Origin: Nelumbo lutea
Lineage: Eukaryota; Streptophyta; Magnoliopsida; Proteales; Nelumbonaceae
Direction: 5' to 3'
Length of the DNA: 64,000 nucleotides
Assembly (NCBI GenBank): GCA_022828595.1
Contig: JAKGHH010000006.1
Coordinates: forward strand, 14,256,499 to 14,320,498
Of this stretch, positions 33,356 to 45,799 are shown piece after piece; positions within the stretch are counted from its first letter, which is position 1; each line of letters starts with the position of its first letter. A model generated the notes under the pieces. That model saw only the letters and a program-made list of their open reading frames with translations. It did not search any database and was not told the DNA's origin. The position numbers were made by a program, and so were the translations under genes.

Positions 33356-35105
33356 ATAGGTTTGAATCTTGAACCAAAAGAAAGTCAGATCTGCGCAGAT
33401 TGCTTTCTTTTTTTTTCAAGAAATGGTTTCTTGTTAAAGGCGTTTGATCTGAAATTAATTTTGTTAAATCCAAAAATTTATTTAGAATTGTTCTTTATTT
33501 ATTTTTGATTTAATGGACTGTTCGAACCTGGAGATCGTAGTGCAGATTTAGCGCAGATAGTCTGCGCACCCTTTTTCTTCCTTTTATTATTATTCGGTCT
33601 GTAAATAATTTTTTTTCTAGACTGATTGTATAGGATTTGATCAAGAATGTAATTAATTCATAGAAATAGGATTTCTGTTTTTTATTTATTTTCTTGATTA
33701 AAGAAGAAGGAAGAAGATGGCGGCACTGGAGATTTGCAAATGGAGAAATTGCATACTGCGATTTATAGTTTATGAAACTGTAACTTTTGTGATTAACCTC
33801 TGTTTTGCAGGTGGTACGTACAGTCCATATTTTTTATTTGTGATTGTCTAAAATAAAAAAAATTATTAATTTCAGATTTCTCATGAATTAATTCTTGAAT
33901 TGAAAATCAGTTTTGGACAATTTCAGACTAGATTGGACCAAAACTGTTTGGACCAAATCTGAGATTCGAAAGGGGCTGTTTTTCAGTCCATATTTCTCAC
34001 ATTGGTTATTCCAAATCTGATGTTCAATTACAGGGATTAATTCGGCCCACTTGTAAAGCCCTGTTTTAAAGGGTTAAAACTGCAAAAGCCCATTATTGTG
34101 AGAAAAGCTATATGGGCCGAACTGCTAACTGCTATTCAGCCCATACACCTAGTAAACATTAATTGTTAATGCTTTAGGTTTTTTAAATGGGCTATTCGAT
34201 GGGCTTTACAACAGTTAATTGATTGGATCAATTCTTCCTTTACATGTGATGTTTGGATGTATGATGTGCTGCGACCATGGGCCATAAGCACTTGGCCCAT
34301 GTTAATTCGTTAGTGGCTCTTGCGCACACCATGGCTGAATGCACATCATTGCCATGGTGTCCCTTAAGGTCATTGGATGACCCCTCTCCACTTGGTGGGC
34401 CCCACAACCCTTAAAAGGGATGCGTACGGAACCCCTAGCCGATTGAGGCCCACCAGAAATCTGGCTTTATGAAAGTCAGTGGGAGCCACTTTGGTTTGAC
34501 CTAAATTAGAACTAGGGCATAATTTTGTTCCCTCCAGCAAATATGAGTGTGTGTGATAGGGAGATCCATTTGATGGACTCTCTGAAGGCCTTCCGTTATT
34601 AGCGCAACGATGGGTCCATCAGTAATGAGGAAACGCACCATAAAATTGGGCTATCCATTTGCTGTTGGATCTGTTAGAGTGTTTCATTAGATGATAGGGG
34701 TGTCATAGACCGATGTGGGTGGGGCTTCACCAGAAAATGGGAACTCTCTCACGGTACCTTGGCGTAACCTGAATATGATGGGTATGCACTCACTGGACAG
34801 AAAGGTTCACCTGAAAACGACTCTGAACCTTGTCTGACAGAGGCCAAAGGGAAACCCATCTGATGAGTGGATATGATCCGTCACAGAAAAGTGGTGGGGT
34901 TATGCAGCTGAAACAGTTGGCTTCACGCACCTTATGTGATTTCCCACATTTCTAGAGACATTCCATCATCTCCATCACTGAGAAGGGAGGGAAAATCTCA
35001 GAGATGAATAAATGGGAATGGAACATAGATTAAAAGCCATATCTATGTAGGTAACATGAATCAAATTAAGGTTGTGGAATAACGTCTTTGCTATTTTATC
35101 AGAAA
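33356..35105 (+). other. E1 long leader
   Basis: About 1.75 kb between primer site and gag ATG, without a plausible gene. It is collinear with the leaders of C0, C1 and C2. A pyrimidine-rich CTCTGTTTTGCAG at 33798-33810 resembles a 3' splice site. Confidence 0.75.
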
Positions 35106-35923
35106 ATGGCAATCGGTCAATTTGCAAAGCTCCTAGACGATAACAAGCTTAAGGGCCCAAACTATGCTGATTGGTACAGAAATCTTATGCTGGTCCTAAC
35201 TTCTGAAAAGTTAGATAAGGTGGTGAAAATTCCTACCCCAGAACGTCCGGGTGATAGGGCTTTTGAGGGCTGTAGGAGGGACTACCAAGATTGGGAGGAT
35301 AAGAACTCCCTAGCCCGCTGCTTTGTCATTGCCTCATTAGACAACTCAATACAGAGGCAGTTTGATCAGATCAAACTAGCCAAGGATATATTGGACAATC
35401 TAAGAACAATGTATGAAGAGCAGAACCGTTATACTCGACAAAAGGTCCTGAAATTGTTCATGACCGTGTAGATGTCCAAGGGGCAGAAAGTTCATGACCA
35501 TTGTCTTTGGATGATGGGATACATTAATGAACTTGAAGCTCTTGGATCCGGGCTAGATCTTGGCACGCAAGTGGATGCCATCCTGAATTCTTATCCCTCT
35601 TCCTTCAATGCGTTCACTATGAAGTACAATATGAATAAGCTGAATGTTAGCGTCCAGGAACTCAGCAATATGTTGCTAGGGCCGAGGATCTTTTAAAGAA
35701 GGATGAGCCTGTGGTTATGCTTGTTGAAGCTAACAAATTGGGCAAGAAAAAGAGAAAGGCAAAGAAGCCCCAGAAGAAAGCTACCAAACCCAAGAAGCAG
35801 AAGAAAAACAAGGCATCTGATGTCTGTCACTTCTGCAAATAGACCGGCCACTGGAAGAGGAACTGTCCTACCTACTAGGAATCTAAGAAAGGTAACATCG
35901 AAACTTGTGTCATAGAAACTAAT
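35106..35923 (+). pseudogene. E1 copia gag
   Basis: It starts at ATG 35106 (MAIGQFAKLLDDNKLKG). The UBN2 domain is split by a TAG at 35469-35471 (before MSKGQKVHDH), and a frameshift lies near 35690, before the lysine-rich stretch. The zinc knuckle (DVCHFCK-TGHWKRNCP) holds a TAG after FCK and another in AY-ESKK. Unlike C0 and C2 it has no stop at the gag/protease boundary (VIETNMLV). Confidence 0.9.
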
Positions 35924-36186
35924 ATGTTAGTTACTTCTGTGTCCTGGTGTGTTGACTCTGGGGCTTCAATTCATGCGTGTAACTCACTGCAGGGTTACAA
36001 AGTTAGCAGAAGACTGAGTGATGGTGAAGTGACACTATTCTTGGGAATGACTGCAAGTGTTGCAGCTGCGGCTATAGGAACCATAGAATTAGTTTTTAGA
36101 GAAGGAGTCCTTGTACTTAAAGATTGTCTTTATGTACAGAACTTGAGAAGAAATTTAATTTCTGTTTCTAAACTGTGCTGATGGAT
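35924..36186 (+). pseudogene. E1 copia protease region
   Basis: An open frame with SWCVDSGASIHACNS, the only intact copia protease active site (DSGAS) of this family in the window, followed by the [21 protein letters not shown] linker. It ends in a frameshift at KLC-. Confidence 0.87.
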
Positions 36187-37030
36187 ATATTGTTTATTTT
36201 AGTAATGTGATTACTGTTAAACGGAATAATAAATTCATCGCATGTGGGGAACTGGAGAATGGTCTCTATGTTCTACATCATTCTCTAGAAACTAACCTAA
36301 CCGAAACTACGTCGGTTGAAAACCCAAGAAAAGGAATCATGATACAATTAATCCCACATGCCTCTGGCATTACCGACTTAGCCATATCGACATTGATCGA
36401 ATCACAAGACTAGTAAAGAATGGTCCTTTGGATTTTCTAACCGTAGAAAATCTTCCCACTTGTGAGCCTTGCCTTCAAGGTAAGATGACTAAGCGGCCAT
36501 TTGACGGTAAGCCTGAAAGATCTGGAGGCACACTTAACCTAATACATACTGATGTATGTGGTCCCCTGAGTGTTAGGACATGGAATCAACACGTGTACTT
36601 CATCACCTTTATAGATGATTTTTCACGATATGGTTATGTGTACCTAATGAGACACAAGTCTGAGTCCTTTGAAAAGTTCAGAGAGTTCAGACAGGAAGTC
36701 GAGAAACAGTTAGGGTGAGAAATTAAGGCCCTTCGATCGGATCGAGGTGGCGAATATCTCTCTGACGAATTCAAGGACTACTTAAAGGACAATGAGATAG
36801 TGTCACAACTAGCTCATCCTGCTACACCACAACTCAACAGTGTTTCAGAGAGGAGGAATAGGACCTTGTTGGACATGGTCCGGTCACTTCTCGTATGCTC
36901 AGAATTACTCACATCCTTTTGGGGATATGCATTAGAGACTGCTATCTACGTGCTGAATCGGGTTCCAACCAAACCAGTTCCGTAAACTCCATATGAACTA
37001 TGGACTGGAAGGAATTCAAGTGTAAGACAC
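36187..37030 (+). pseudogene. E1 copia pre-integrase and integrase
   Basis: Pieces carry [41 protein letters not shown] and [13 protein letters not shown], so all three DDE residues are present. A TGA at about 36716 and a TAA at about 36983 interrupt the core and its C-terminal side, and frameshifts lie near 36340. Confidence 0.9.
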
Positions 37031-38380
37031 TTGAAGATTTGGGGTTGTCCTGCACACATTAAAAGAACAAGTGTGGACAAGTTGGAATCCAAAACCAGTC
37101 GTTGCCTATTTATAGGCTACCCAAAGGATTCAGTGGGTTATCTATTCTATGACCCAAGTGAGCAGAAAGTGTTCTGCAGTCGAAACGCCCAATTCTTAGA
37201 ATCCGAATACATCATGGACACTCACCGTCAGGAAATAGTTCTTGATGAGGAGAGCTCAGGAGCAGTGGGAGATGTCCCACAAGTTCCAGGTAGTGACCAA
37301 CCTAGAAGGTCCACCCGGGTATCTAGACCACCAGTCCGATATGGTTATGACCAGGATACCTACCTGGTGGAAGCCTTGACTAGTGAAGAGGATCCCGTGA
37401 CTTACGCGGAAGCTATGTTAGACATAGATTCCCAGAAGTGGGTGGAGGCCATGAGAGCTGAGATGGACTCGATGGAGACCAATGGAGTCTGGACTCTAGT
37501 AGATCTGCCCTCCAGGGTAAAAGCAATTGGTTGCAAATGGATCTACAAGAGGAAGAAGGGCCTCGATGGTAGGATTGAGACCTACCAAGCTCGCTTGGTG
37601 GTGAAAGGGTATACTGAAAAAGAAGGCATCGATTATGAGGAAACCTTTTCACCCGTGGCCATGCTTAAATCCATTAGGATTCTTCTAGCTGTAGCAGCAT
37701 ACCATAACTATGAGATTTGGCAAATGGATGTCAAAACGCGTTCCTGAATGGAGATCTTAATGAAGATATCTATATGCAACAGTCATTGCTGCTGGTTAGG
37801 AACACATGGTATGTAAACTCAATAGATCCATATATGGACTTATGTAGGCTTCTAGGAGTTGGAACATCCGTTTTGATTCTTCCGTCAAAACGTTTGACTT
37901 TGAGCAGAATCCGGATGAGCCCTGCGTTTACAAGAAGTCCAGTGGGGATAAGATTACCTTTTTAGTATTGTACGTGGACGATATCCTACTCATTGAGAAT
38001 GATGTAGGAATGTTGACTTCGGTCAAGGTATGGCTGTCATAGCAGTTTTCCATGAAAGATCTTGGAGAAGCTTCATACACACTGGGTCTTCGACTCTATA
38101 GAGATTGATCGAAGTGGATAATTGGATTATCCTAGACTGCTTACAACAAAATTGTCAACAGGTACAGCATGGAAAACTCCAAGAAAGGAAATGTTCCTTT
38201 CAGACATGGAGTAACTCTCTCCAAGAAGATGTCTCCCAAGACTTCTGAGGAGATTGAGGGCATGAGAGACATTCCCTATGCCTCAGCCGTAGGGAGCATC
38301 ATGTATGCCATGCGATGCACTCGCTCGGACATAGCTCAAGTGGTGAGTGTGGTAAGCAGATTCTAGGCTAACCCAGGGCA
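37031..38380 (+). pseudogene. E1 copia reverse transcriptase
   Basis: A 238-residue open piece (37031-37747) covers the end of integrase ([11 protein letters not shown]), the linker and the N-terminal half of RT (KAIGCKWIYKRKKG, KEGIDYEETFSPVAML). A one-base loss at KTA-F near 37738 shifts the frame. Downstream FLVLYVDDILLIEND and MENSKKGNVPFRHGVTL are present in further pieces with stops near 38040 and 38107. Confidence 0.9.
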
Positions 38381-38894
38381 GGAGCATTGGACTGCTGTGA
38401 AGAACATACTTAAATACCTTCGAAGGACAAAAGAATTTTGTCTGGTATTCGATGGTAGTTCACTACAAGTTCTGGGGTATATCGATGCCGATTTCCAGTC
38501 GGATCCAGATGATAGAAAGTCTACATCTGGGTATGTTTTCATGATAGGATCGTGTGCTATTTGCTGGAAAAGCAGCATACAGGGGTACACTGCAAACTCC
38601 ACAACCGAGGCTGAGTACATTGCCACAAGTGAAGCTGCCAAGGAAGCCGTGTGGATGAAGAAATTCATACACGAATTGGGAGTGATTCCGTCCAACACAT
38701 CACCCATCCCGTTGTTGTGTGACAACAATGGAGTGATCGCCCATGCTAAAGAGCCTCGGGCCCACTCGAAGTCAAAGCACATCGAGAGGAAGTACCATGT
38801 ACTGTGGGAGATCTTTGGAAGAGGGGACGTCCTAATTCAGAAGGTAGCATCAGCGGATAATGTGGTAGACCCATTGACTAAGCCACTGACATAG
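38381..38894 (+). pseudogene. E1 copia RNase H
   Basis: The open frame 38397-38894 has GYIDADFQSDPDDRKSTSG, STTEAEYIATS, LLCDNNGVI and HIERKYHVLWE, ending VDPLTKPLT and a stop. Catalytic-type acidic residues are in place. The usual final segment (QKVFEKHV...) and the polypurine tract are missing, because the frame runs directly into the 3' LTR four bases later. Confidence 0.9.
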
Positions 38895-38898
38895 AAGG

Positions 38899-40780
38899 TG
38901 TTAGACAGTCTTGTATGCCCTTAGCTTCAATCGGATTTGATGTACTTTTGTTATTTAGTGGAAATAAATTAAAGTGCACGTTTGATTCATGTTGTTTGGT
39001 ATAATTCTATGTAAGACCCTAAAACTGGACACTTATAGAAACTTGTGTTAGTTTTAAATGTTCACAGCCATTGGATAAGTCTGGGGAGATTTATCCTGCC
39101 AAGGCTGATATTGATGTGCCACCAAGTGTTGGGATGGCTTATTTTGGCCATCAGGGTAAGACCCAAGGCACATGCAGTATGGGATTGCTTGTACCCTTGA
39201 ACTAGACCAGATTTTCAGTATTGCCCTAGACCTTGGAGACAGATGGGCAAAACCGGAAAGTTACACCTGACCCCTAGACTCGATTATGACACATCACTAG
39301 GTGTCGGATCGGGTTGTCTTTGATGTGTCAATCAGTGAGATCCTTAGTGGGGGTCAAAACCTGGACATGTTGGGGCAGTTTGAGAATTCATCTGAGTGAG
39401 TGGTCATAGTGACAGGATCAGCCCCAATCGTTGGAATTTTGTTTTGCAAAATTAAGATATATATATGTATATGTACGGTTTCAAAAGATTTGCAAAAGGT
39501 TTTAATTCCCGGGATCCATGTGAGTAGAGAGTGCAGCACTGTTCCTTGCAGCCGAGAGAGAGGTCTTCTCTTGTCGGGCAGTGCTTGATCATTAAGGGCT
39601 GAGAGGTTAAGTGTAAGACCATTTAGGATAATGCCAGATGGGCTAATCTTGCACTTGCACACAGTCCCTGGGTTTTTATAAGATGGCTTGGCCCAGGGAC
39701 CACTTAATGTAAGTGTTGGGCCCATAGGGTCCATGTGATGGGCTTAAGGGGGTCACTGAGTCTTTTAGTGAATTCGGCTGGGCCTTGTAATAAAGGCTAG
39801 GCCGAACCCATGTGGCTGGTGTGTAGATCAATGCTTGGGTCCCATGCAATACAAAGAAGCCCAACTGGGCAGCATGTTGGAAACTAGTTAAACACTGAAC
39901 ACTTAATGGGCCAAAAGCCCATTTCAAACTGGGCTGATATGATCACCAGTTCATAGGGAAAATCTGAGATTAGTGTTAGTAAAAGGATTGGGTCTTTGAC
40001 CTTATCCACTCTAAGAGACCAAATTCAAATTAGATTTGAATCTGGTAACCTCCTAATAAGTTCAGGAGTTAACTAACTTAATCTGCAGATAGGGTTAAGA
40101 TTAACCTCTATCCAAATACTGATTTGGATTGGGATAACTCCCAAAAGATTGGGAGGTTTCTTAGTCAAGAATAAAGAGGAGAAAACCCTGGCAGAAATAT
40201 CAGATTTCGAACTAAGGGGTTTGAGAAAGCAAGAAGCACATCTTGCAATCTGAGATTTGATCTCTCACAGACTCCACAGTGAAGAGACAGTTCTGCCCTC
40301 TTTGTCCCTGGACTTCTCCTCCTTCAGCCACCGCCACTACCTGCTGGAAGATTGGATCTTTGCAGCAACAGGAAGTCAAGAAAGCAGTTTTTGACAATAG
40401 TCTTGCAAGATAGACAAAAGGATTCGGTGTTCAAGGTTTCTAGAGGGTTCTTGTAAAGAATCCAGTGTGTAGGACGCACCTTGCTGGTTCCGTTCCATCC
40501 ACAGCTGTGTCATTTTCAGCAGGAGCGGATCTTGGTTACTTCTTTGGGCGTGAACACCAACTTTGGGAGATATTATTTCTCCGGATCAGGTATAATCCTT
40601 CTTGTTTCCTTTTGGTTCAGATCTGGTTTGTTTATGTTTCAAGTAGGATCTTTGAATAATGTATTCTAAATTTAGGGAATATGATTCCTAGTTGGAAGAA
40701 GGTAGGAAATTTTTTTTGAAATTCGCCCCCCATTCCATACCCTTCTTGGCGTCCATTAGATGGATGCTACCATTCTTTCA
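38899..40780 (+). repeat. E1 3' LTR
   Basis: TGTTAGACAG to CATTCTTTCA, then TSD CACAG. It lacks the block corresponding to 31914-31983 of the 5' LTR (junction CAGCCCCAATCGTTGG at 39418-39433). Confidence 0.95.
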
Positions 40781-41338
40781 CACAGATGGGAAGATCTTCT
40801 ACAGTTAGAAAATCTAAAGGACCATCCTTTACCAACCTTGTGATTCGGTCAACACCGATGTGGCGAAGTCGGTAATGCCACAGACACGTGGGATTAACTG
40901 AATCACTGGCTCTCTTCTTGGGGTTTTCAGCCGACGTAATTTCGGTTATGTTGGATTCTAGAGAAGGATGTAGAACATAGAGACCGTTCTCCAGTTCCCT
41001 ATATGCGATGAATCTACTATTTCTTTTAATAATAATCGTATTACTAAAGAAGACAGAGTAACCATTTGTACACAGTTTTGAGACAAATCAAATTTCTCTA
41101 TAAATTTTGTACGTAAAGACAATCTTTCAGTACAATTGTTCATTCTCTAAAAATTAACTCCACGGTTCCTATGGTTGTGGCTGCAATAGTTATACTAGTC
41201 CTCAAGTAGAGTGTGACTTCTCCTTCACTCAGCCTTTTGCTTACCTTGAACCCCTGCAGTGAGTTACACGCATGAGTTGAAGTCCCGAAGTCAATACACC
41301 AGGATGCAGAAGCTACCAATAAATTGGTTTATATAACA
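40781..41338 (-). pseudogene. C2 protease and pre-integrase region (with TSD CACAG at 40781-40785)
   Basis: The coding strand shows a degraded protease site (IDFGTST in place of IDSGAS), the linker ([13 protein letters not shown], then TIGTVELIF) and the pre-integrase text up to EDLP at 40800, where E1 interrupts. A TAA at about 41339 separates it from gag. Confidence 0.85.
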
Positions 41339-42141
41339 CAAGTTTTGAAGTTACCTTTCTTGGATTCTAGGTAGGCAGGACAGTTCCTTTTCCTGTGGCC
41401 GGTCTTCTTGCTGAAGTGATAGGCATCTGATGCTTTTTCTTTCTTCTGTTTCTTAGGTTTGGCAGCCTTCTTCTGGGGCTTTCTCTTTGCCTTCCTTTTC
41501 TTGCCCAATTTGCTAGTTTCAACAAGCATGGCAATGGGCTCATCCTTTTTAATAAATTCTTCGGCTCTCTGCAACATATTGCTGAGTTCCTGCAAGCTGA
41601 CATTCATCTTGTTCATATTGTAGTTCATGATGAATGGATTAAAGGATGGAGGCAGAGAGTTGAGATTAGCATCAATCTGTGTTACCAGATCTAGCCCGGA
41701 TCCAAGAGCCTCCAGTTCATTGATATAACCCATCATCCGGAGACAATGGTCATGAACTTGTTGGCTCTTGGACATCTACGTGGTCATGAACTGTTTCAAG
41801 ACCTTCTGCCGAGTAGAACGATTATGCTCTTCTACATTGTCTTGAGACTATCCAATACGTCCTTGGCAAGTTCGATCTGATCGAACTGCCTCTGAATTGG
41901 ATTGTCCAAGGAGGCAATAATATAGCAGCGGGCAAGGGAGTTTTTCTCCTCCCATTCTTGGTATTCTCTTCCACGGGCCTCAGAAGCCCTATCTCTCGGA
42001 CGATCCGGGGTAGGATTCCTTGCTACCTTATGTAACTTTTCAGAGGTTAAGACCAACATAATGTTCCTATACCAGTCGGCATAGTTTGGGCCCTTAAGCT
42101 TGTTGTCGTCAAGAAAGCTTTGCAAAAGATCTGTTGGCCAT
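41339..42141 (-). pseudogene. C2 copia gag
   Basis: The ATG lies at 42141 (MANRSFAKL), but an extra base near 42110 shifts the frame at once, so the long frame 41832-42194 starts in the wrong register. UBN2 text continues (YQEWEEKNSLARCYI) to about 41835. There a small deletion at the M-YEEQNR segment and a stop precede the second half (41329-41775), with a lysine-rich tail and zinc knuckle YHFSKKTGHRKRNCP (second Cys now Ser). Confidence 0.9.
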
Positions 42142-43932
42142 TTTCTAATAAAAGAGCAAACATCAGTCCAAAACCTAATTTGATTCATGTTCATTACATA
42201 GATACGGATTTTAATCTACGTTCCATTTCCATTTATTCATCTCTGAGATTTCCCTCCTTTCTTAGTGATGGAGACTACGGGTTGTCTCTAGAAATGTGGG
42301 AAATCACATAGGGTGCATGGAGCCAACTATTTCAGCTGCATAACCCCACCACCTTTCTATGAAGGATCATATCCGCTCATCATATGAGTTTTCCCTTTGG
42401 CCTCTGTCAGACAAGGTTCAGAGCCATTTTCAGGTAAACTTTTCTGTCCAGTGAGTGCTTACCTATTATATTCATGAACGCCAAGGTACCGTGAGAGAGT
42501 TCCCATTTTCTAGTGAAGCCCCTCCCACATCGGTCTATGACGCCTGTATCATCTTATGAAACACTTAAACAAACCCAACAGCAAATGGATAGCCCATTTT
42601 CTGGTGCGTTTCCTCATTACTGAAGGACCCATCCTCATGCTAATGATGGAAGGCCTTTAGAGTGTTCATCATATGAATCTCCCTATCACTTGCACTCATA
42701 TTAGCTGGAGGGAACAGTTATTACGCCCTAGTTTGTTTTAGGTCAAACCAAAGTGGCTCCCACTGACTTTCATAAAGTCAGATTTTGGAGGGCCTTAAAT
42801 CGGATAGGGTTCCACACGTAACCTCTTGATAAGGTGTGGGGCCCACCACTTAGGGAGGTCATCCAATGACCAAAAGGGACACCATGGCAATGATATGCAT
42901 TCAGCCATGGTGTGCGCAAGAGCCACTATCGAATGAGCATGGGCCAAGCACTTATGGCCCATGTACGTAGCATATCAGACATCCATACATCTCATGCAGG
43001 GATAAATTGATCCAATCAATTAATCATCTATAAGGCCCATCGGAAGCCCGTTTTAAATCCATAATATTAACCATTAATATTATCTAGGTATATGGGCTGA
43101 AGTAGGGTTACCCAGTTCGGCCCATATAGCTTTATACTTTGAAGTGGGCTTTTGGCAGTTTTAACTATTTAAAACTGGGCCTTTACAGGTTGGGCTGAAT
43201 TAACCATTTAATGAAATATCAATCCTCGGGCCCATTAGTGGGAAAATTAGGGCTGACTTTCTGCCTTGGTTAAACCCAAGATTTGGTCCAAACAGTTTGA
43301 ACCAATCTTGGTTCGAATGGGTCTAGGGTTTGATCTTTAATTAAATCTTTTATTCAAGAAAATAATCTAAAATTAAAGAACTGATAAAAGAAAATCAAGA
43401 ATCAGTTAAACAGGGTTGTTCGCACAATCCATCCGGCAAAACAGATGTTAGATCCTAGTTTACAGTTTCATAAACTGCAAATCGCAGATTGTATTTCTCC
43501 CATCTGCGAAATCTTCTTCTCTACAAAATCTCCCTTTCTGCGCTGCCATCTTTGATAAAAAAAAAAAATAGAAATCCTATTTCTATTAATGATTACATCA
43601 GATCGAATACGTATACATTCAGTCTATAAAATAAAAAAAAAATTATTTACAGACCAAATAAATAAATAAATCAAGAAACTGCGAATCTTGCAGGTTCCCT
43701 ACGCAAACCACGAAATCGATCTCCTCTTGTACGAACCACCCATAAATCAAGAAAATCATAAAGAACTATTCTAAACAATAATCAGATTTATATAAAATTA
43801 ATTTCAGATTATTTGCCCATCATTTTTGGGAACAAATTTCCCAAAACCCATATTTGCGCAAATCGGGTAGAACGCTTTCTACCCATTTGCGCAGGTTCAG
43901 ATCTGAAACAAAATGGTTCAAGATTTGAACCT
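42142..43932 (-). other. C2 leader
   Basis: Collinear with the C1 leader, without a plausible gene. Confidence 0.7.
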
Positions 43933-43945
43933 GGTTCTGATACCA
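43933..43945 (-). other. C2 primer-binding site
   Basis: The coding strand reads TGGTATCAGAACC, one base different from the intact copy in E1. Confidence 0.88.
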
Positions 43946-43946
43946 C

Positions 43947-45799
43947 TGAAGGAATAGGATATCCATCACATGGATGCCCAAAGATTGCGGAATAAGGGGC
44001 GAATTTCAAAATGTTTTCTCTCCCTTTAATTGGGAATCGCATTCCCTATTTAGAAAATCATATTTTCAAGGATCACTCTTGAACCATAAACTGAAGCAGA
44101 TCTTAACCAAAAGGAGTAGGGGGGGATTATACCTGATACAGAGAAACAGTATCTCCTAATGGAGGTGTTCACACCTAATGAAGGATCCAAAATCTGCTCC
44201 CACTGAAGATGGCACAGTGTAGGATGGAGCAGAATCAGCAGTGTTCTTCCAAAAGAACTTGACCCTTCGCAAGAATCAACAGGATGGCTTATGAATACAG
44301 CTCTAACCAATCTTTTCTCCAAAAGATTGGTATCAAGATCGAATCTTGATTACTTCTGTAGAAAGTAGGAGATCGAACTGCTGGAGGCGGCGGCTGTAGG
44401 AATGAGGCGGCAAGAGAGTATTCGCAGGGTTCAGATTTTCTCTTCTTTTGATTTCAGCTCTGAAGACAAGAATGTATTGACTGCATGTCTAAAGGCTGCC
44501 GCCCCCTCCTCCATTTATAATCTTAAAGGGATCAGCTCCTAATTCCATTAGCAGTTGGTGATCCAAATCATTTTTGGATTAGAAGTCCCTTTAAGTGATA
44601 GAGGATAACCCTTATCTTATCTGCAGATCCGATCAGTTGATCCATCTCAGAATTCGCCCCTTTAAGTGACTAATCAAATTAGCCCAATTCAAAATGGGCT
44701 TAGGGCCCATTTAAGGTTATGTATTCACTTAGCTTTCCTAACTACTGCCCAGTTGGGCTTCCTTGTATGGCATGGACCCAAACATTGATCTACACATCAG
44801 CCACATGGGTTCGGCCCAGCCTTTATTACAAGGCCTGGCCGAATACACTGTTATGGATAGTGCACCCCCTGAAAACCATCTCGTGGTCTCTATGGGCCGA
44901 ACACTTACCCTAAGTGGTCCTTGGGCCAAGCCCCCTTGTAACCCCTAGGGACTGTGGGTAGATGCAAGATTAGCCCATCAGGTATTATCCTCAATGATCT
45001 TACACTTAACCTCTCAGCCCATAATGATCATACACTGCCCGACAAGAGAGGACCTCTCCCTCGGCTACAAGGAATAGTGTTGCACTCTCTACTTATATGG
45101 ATCCTGGGAATTAAAAGCTTTTGCAAATCATTTCGAAATCATAATATATACTTTTATATCTCATATAAAATATATTTTGCAAAACAAATCTCAACGATTG
45201 AAATCGGCTGCCGATAGTCTTGGTTTCCATTAGTGAGAGTGCATCCCCAATCATTACCCTTGTCTGACAAAGGGGCTGATCTTGTCACCATGATCACCCA
45301 CTCAGATGAATTCTCAGACTGTCCCAACATACCCAGGTTTTGACCCCCGCAAAGGATCAAATTGATTGGTATATCAAAGACAACCCAGTCCAAACCCAGT
45401 GTAGTATCATAATCGAGTCTAGGGGTCAGGTGTAACTTTCCAATTTTGCCCATCAATCTCCAAGGTCCAGGGCAATACTGGAAATCTGATCCAGTTCATA
45501 GATTCAATTAATCGTACACTGTATGTGCTTAGGGTCTCACCCTGGCAGCTGAGATAGGCCACCCGAATCGACTTGGTGGCACCACAGTGTCAGCCTTGTC
45601 AGGATAGGTCTCCCCAGACCGACCCACTGGCTATGAACATTCTAAACTAACATGAGTCTCATTAAGTGTCCAGTTTAAGGGTATTACATAGAAACATACC
45701 AAGGGAACATGAATCAAATTTGCACTTTTATTCATTTACAATAAACTCATAAAGTACATCATCTTGATTGAAGCTAAGGGCATACAAAACTATTCAACA
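43947..45799 (-). repeat. C2 5' LTR
   Basis: Plus-strand TGAAGGAATAGG to CTATTCAACA (a changed form of CTGTCTAACA), 1853 bp. It carries the same U3 text as the other LTRs and a TTATAAATGG TATA-like site on the coding strand near 44515. Confidence 0.9.

Larger units (their letters stand above)
31389..40780 (+). mobile_element. E1: full-length plus-strand copia element nested in C2
   Basis: It has LTRs of 1953 and 1882 bp, a perfect TSD CACAG, an intact primer site, and gag, protease, integrase, RT and RNase H in order (9.39 kb). The LTRs agree closely except for a block of about 70 bp missing from the 3' LTR at 39426. Coding is interrupted by several stops, and the polypurine tract is absent. 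It is the innermost and so the latest insertion of the nest. Confidence 0.95.
24899..45799 (-). mobile_element. C1+C2: tandem minus-strand copia array sharing an LTR
   Basis: The order is truncated 3' LTR (24899-26330), C1 gag start, leader, primer site, shared LTR (28345-28966, truncated), C2 pol to gag (interrupted by E1), leader, primer site, full 5' LTR (43947-45799). The flanks TGTCT and CTTCT are an imperfect TSD. The host G2 LTR is continuous across the array. Unequal recombination between copies of one family is the simplest origin. Confidence 0.85.
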
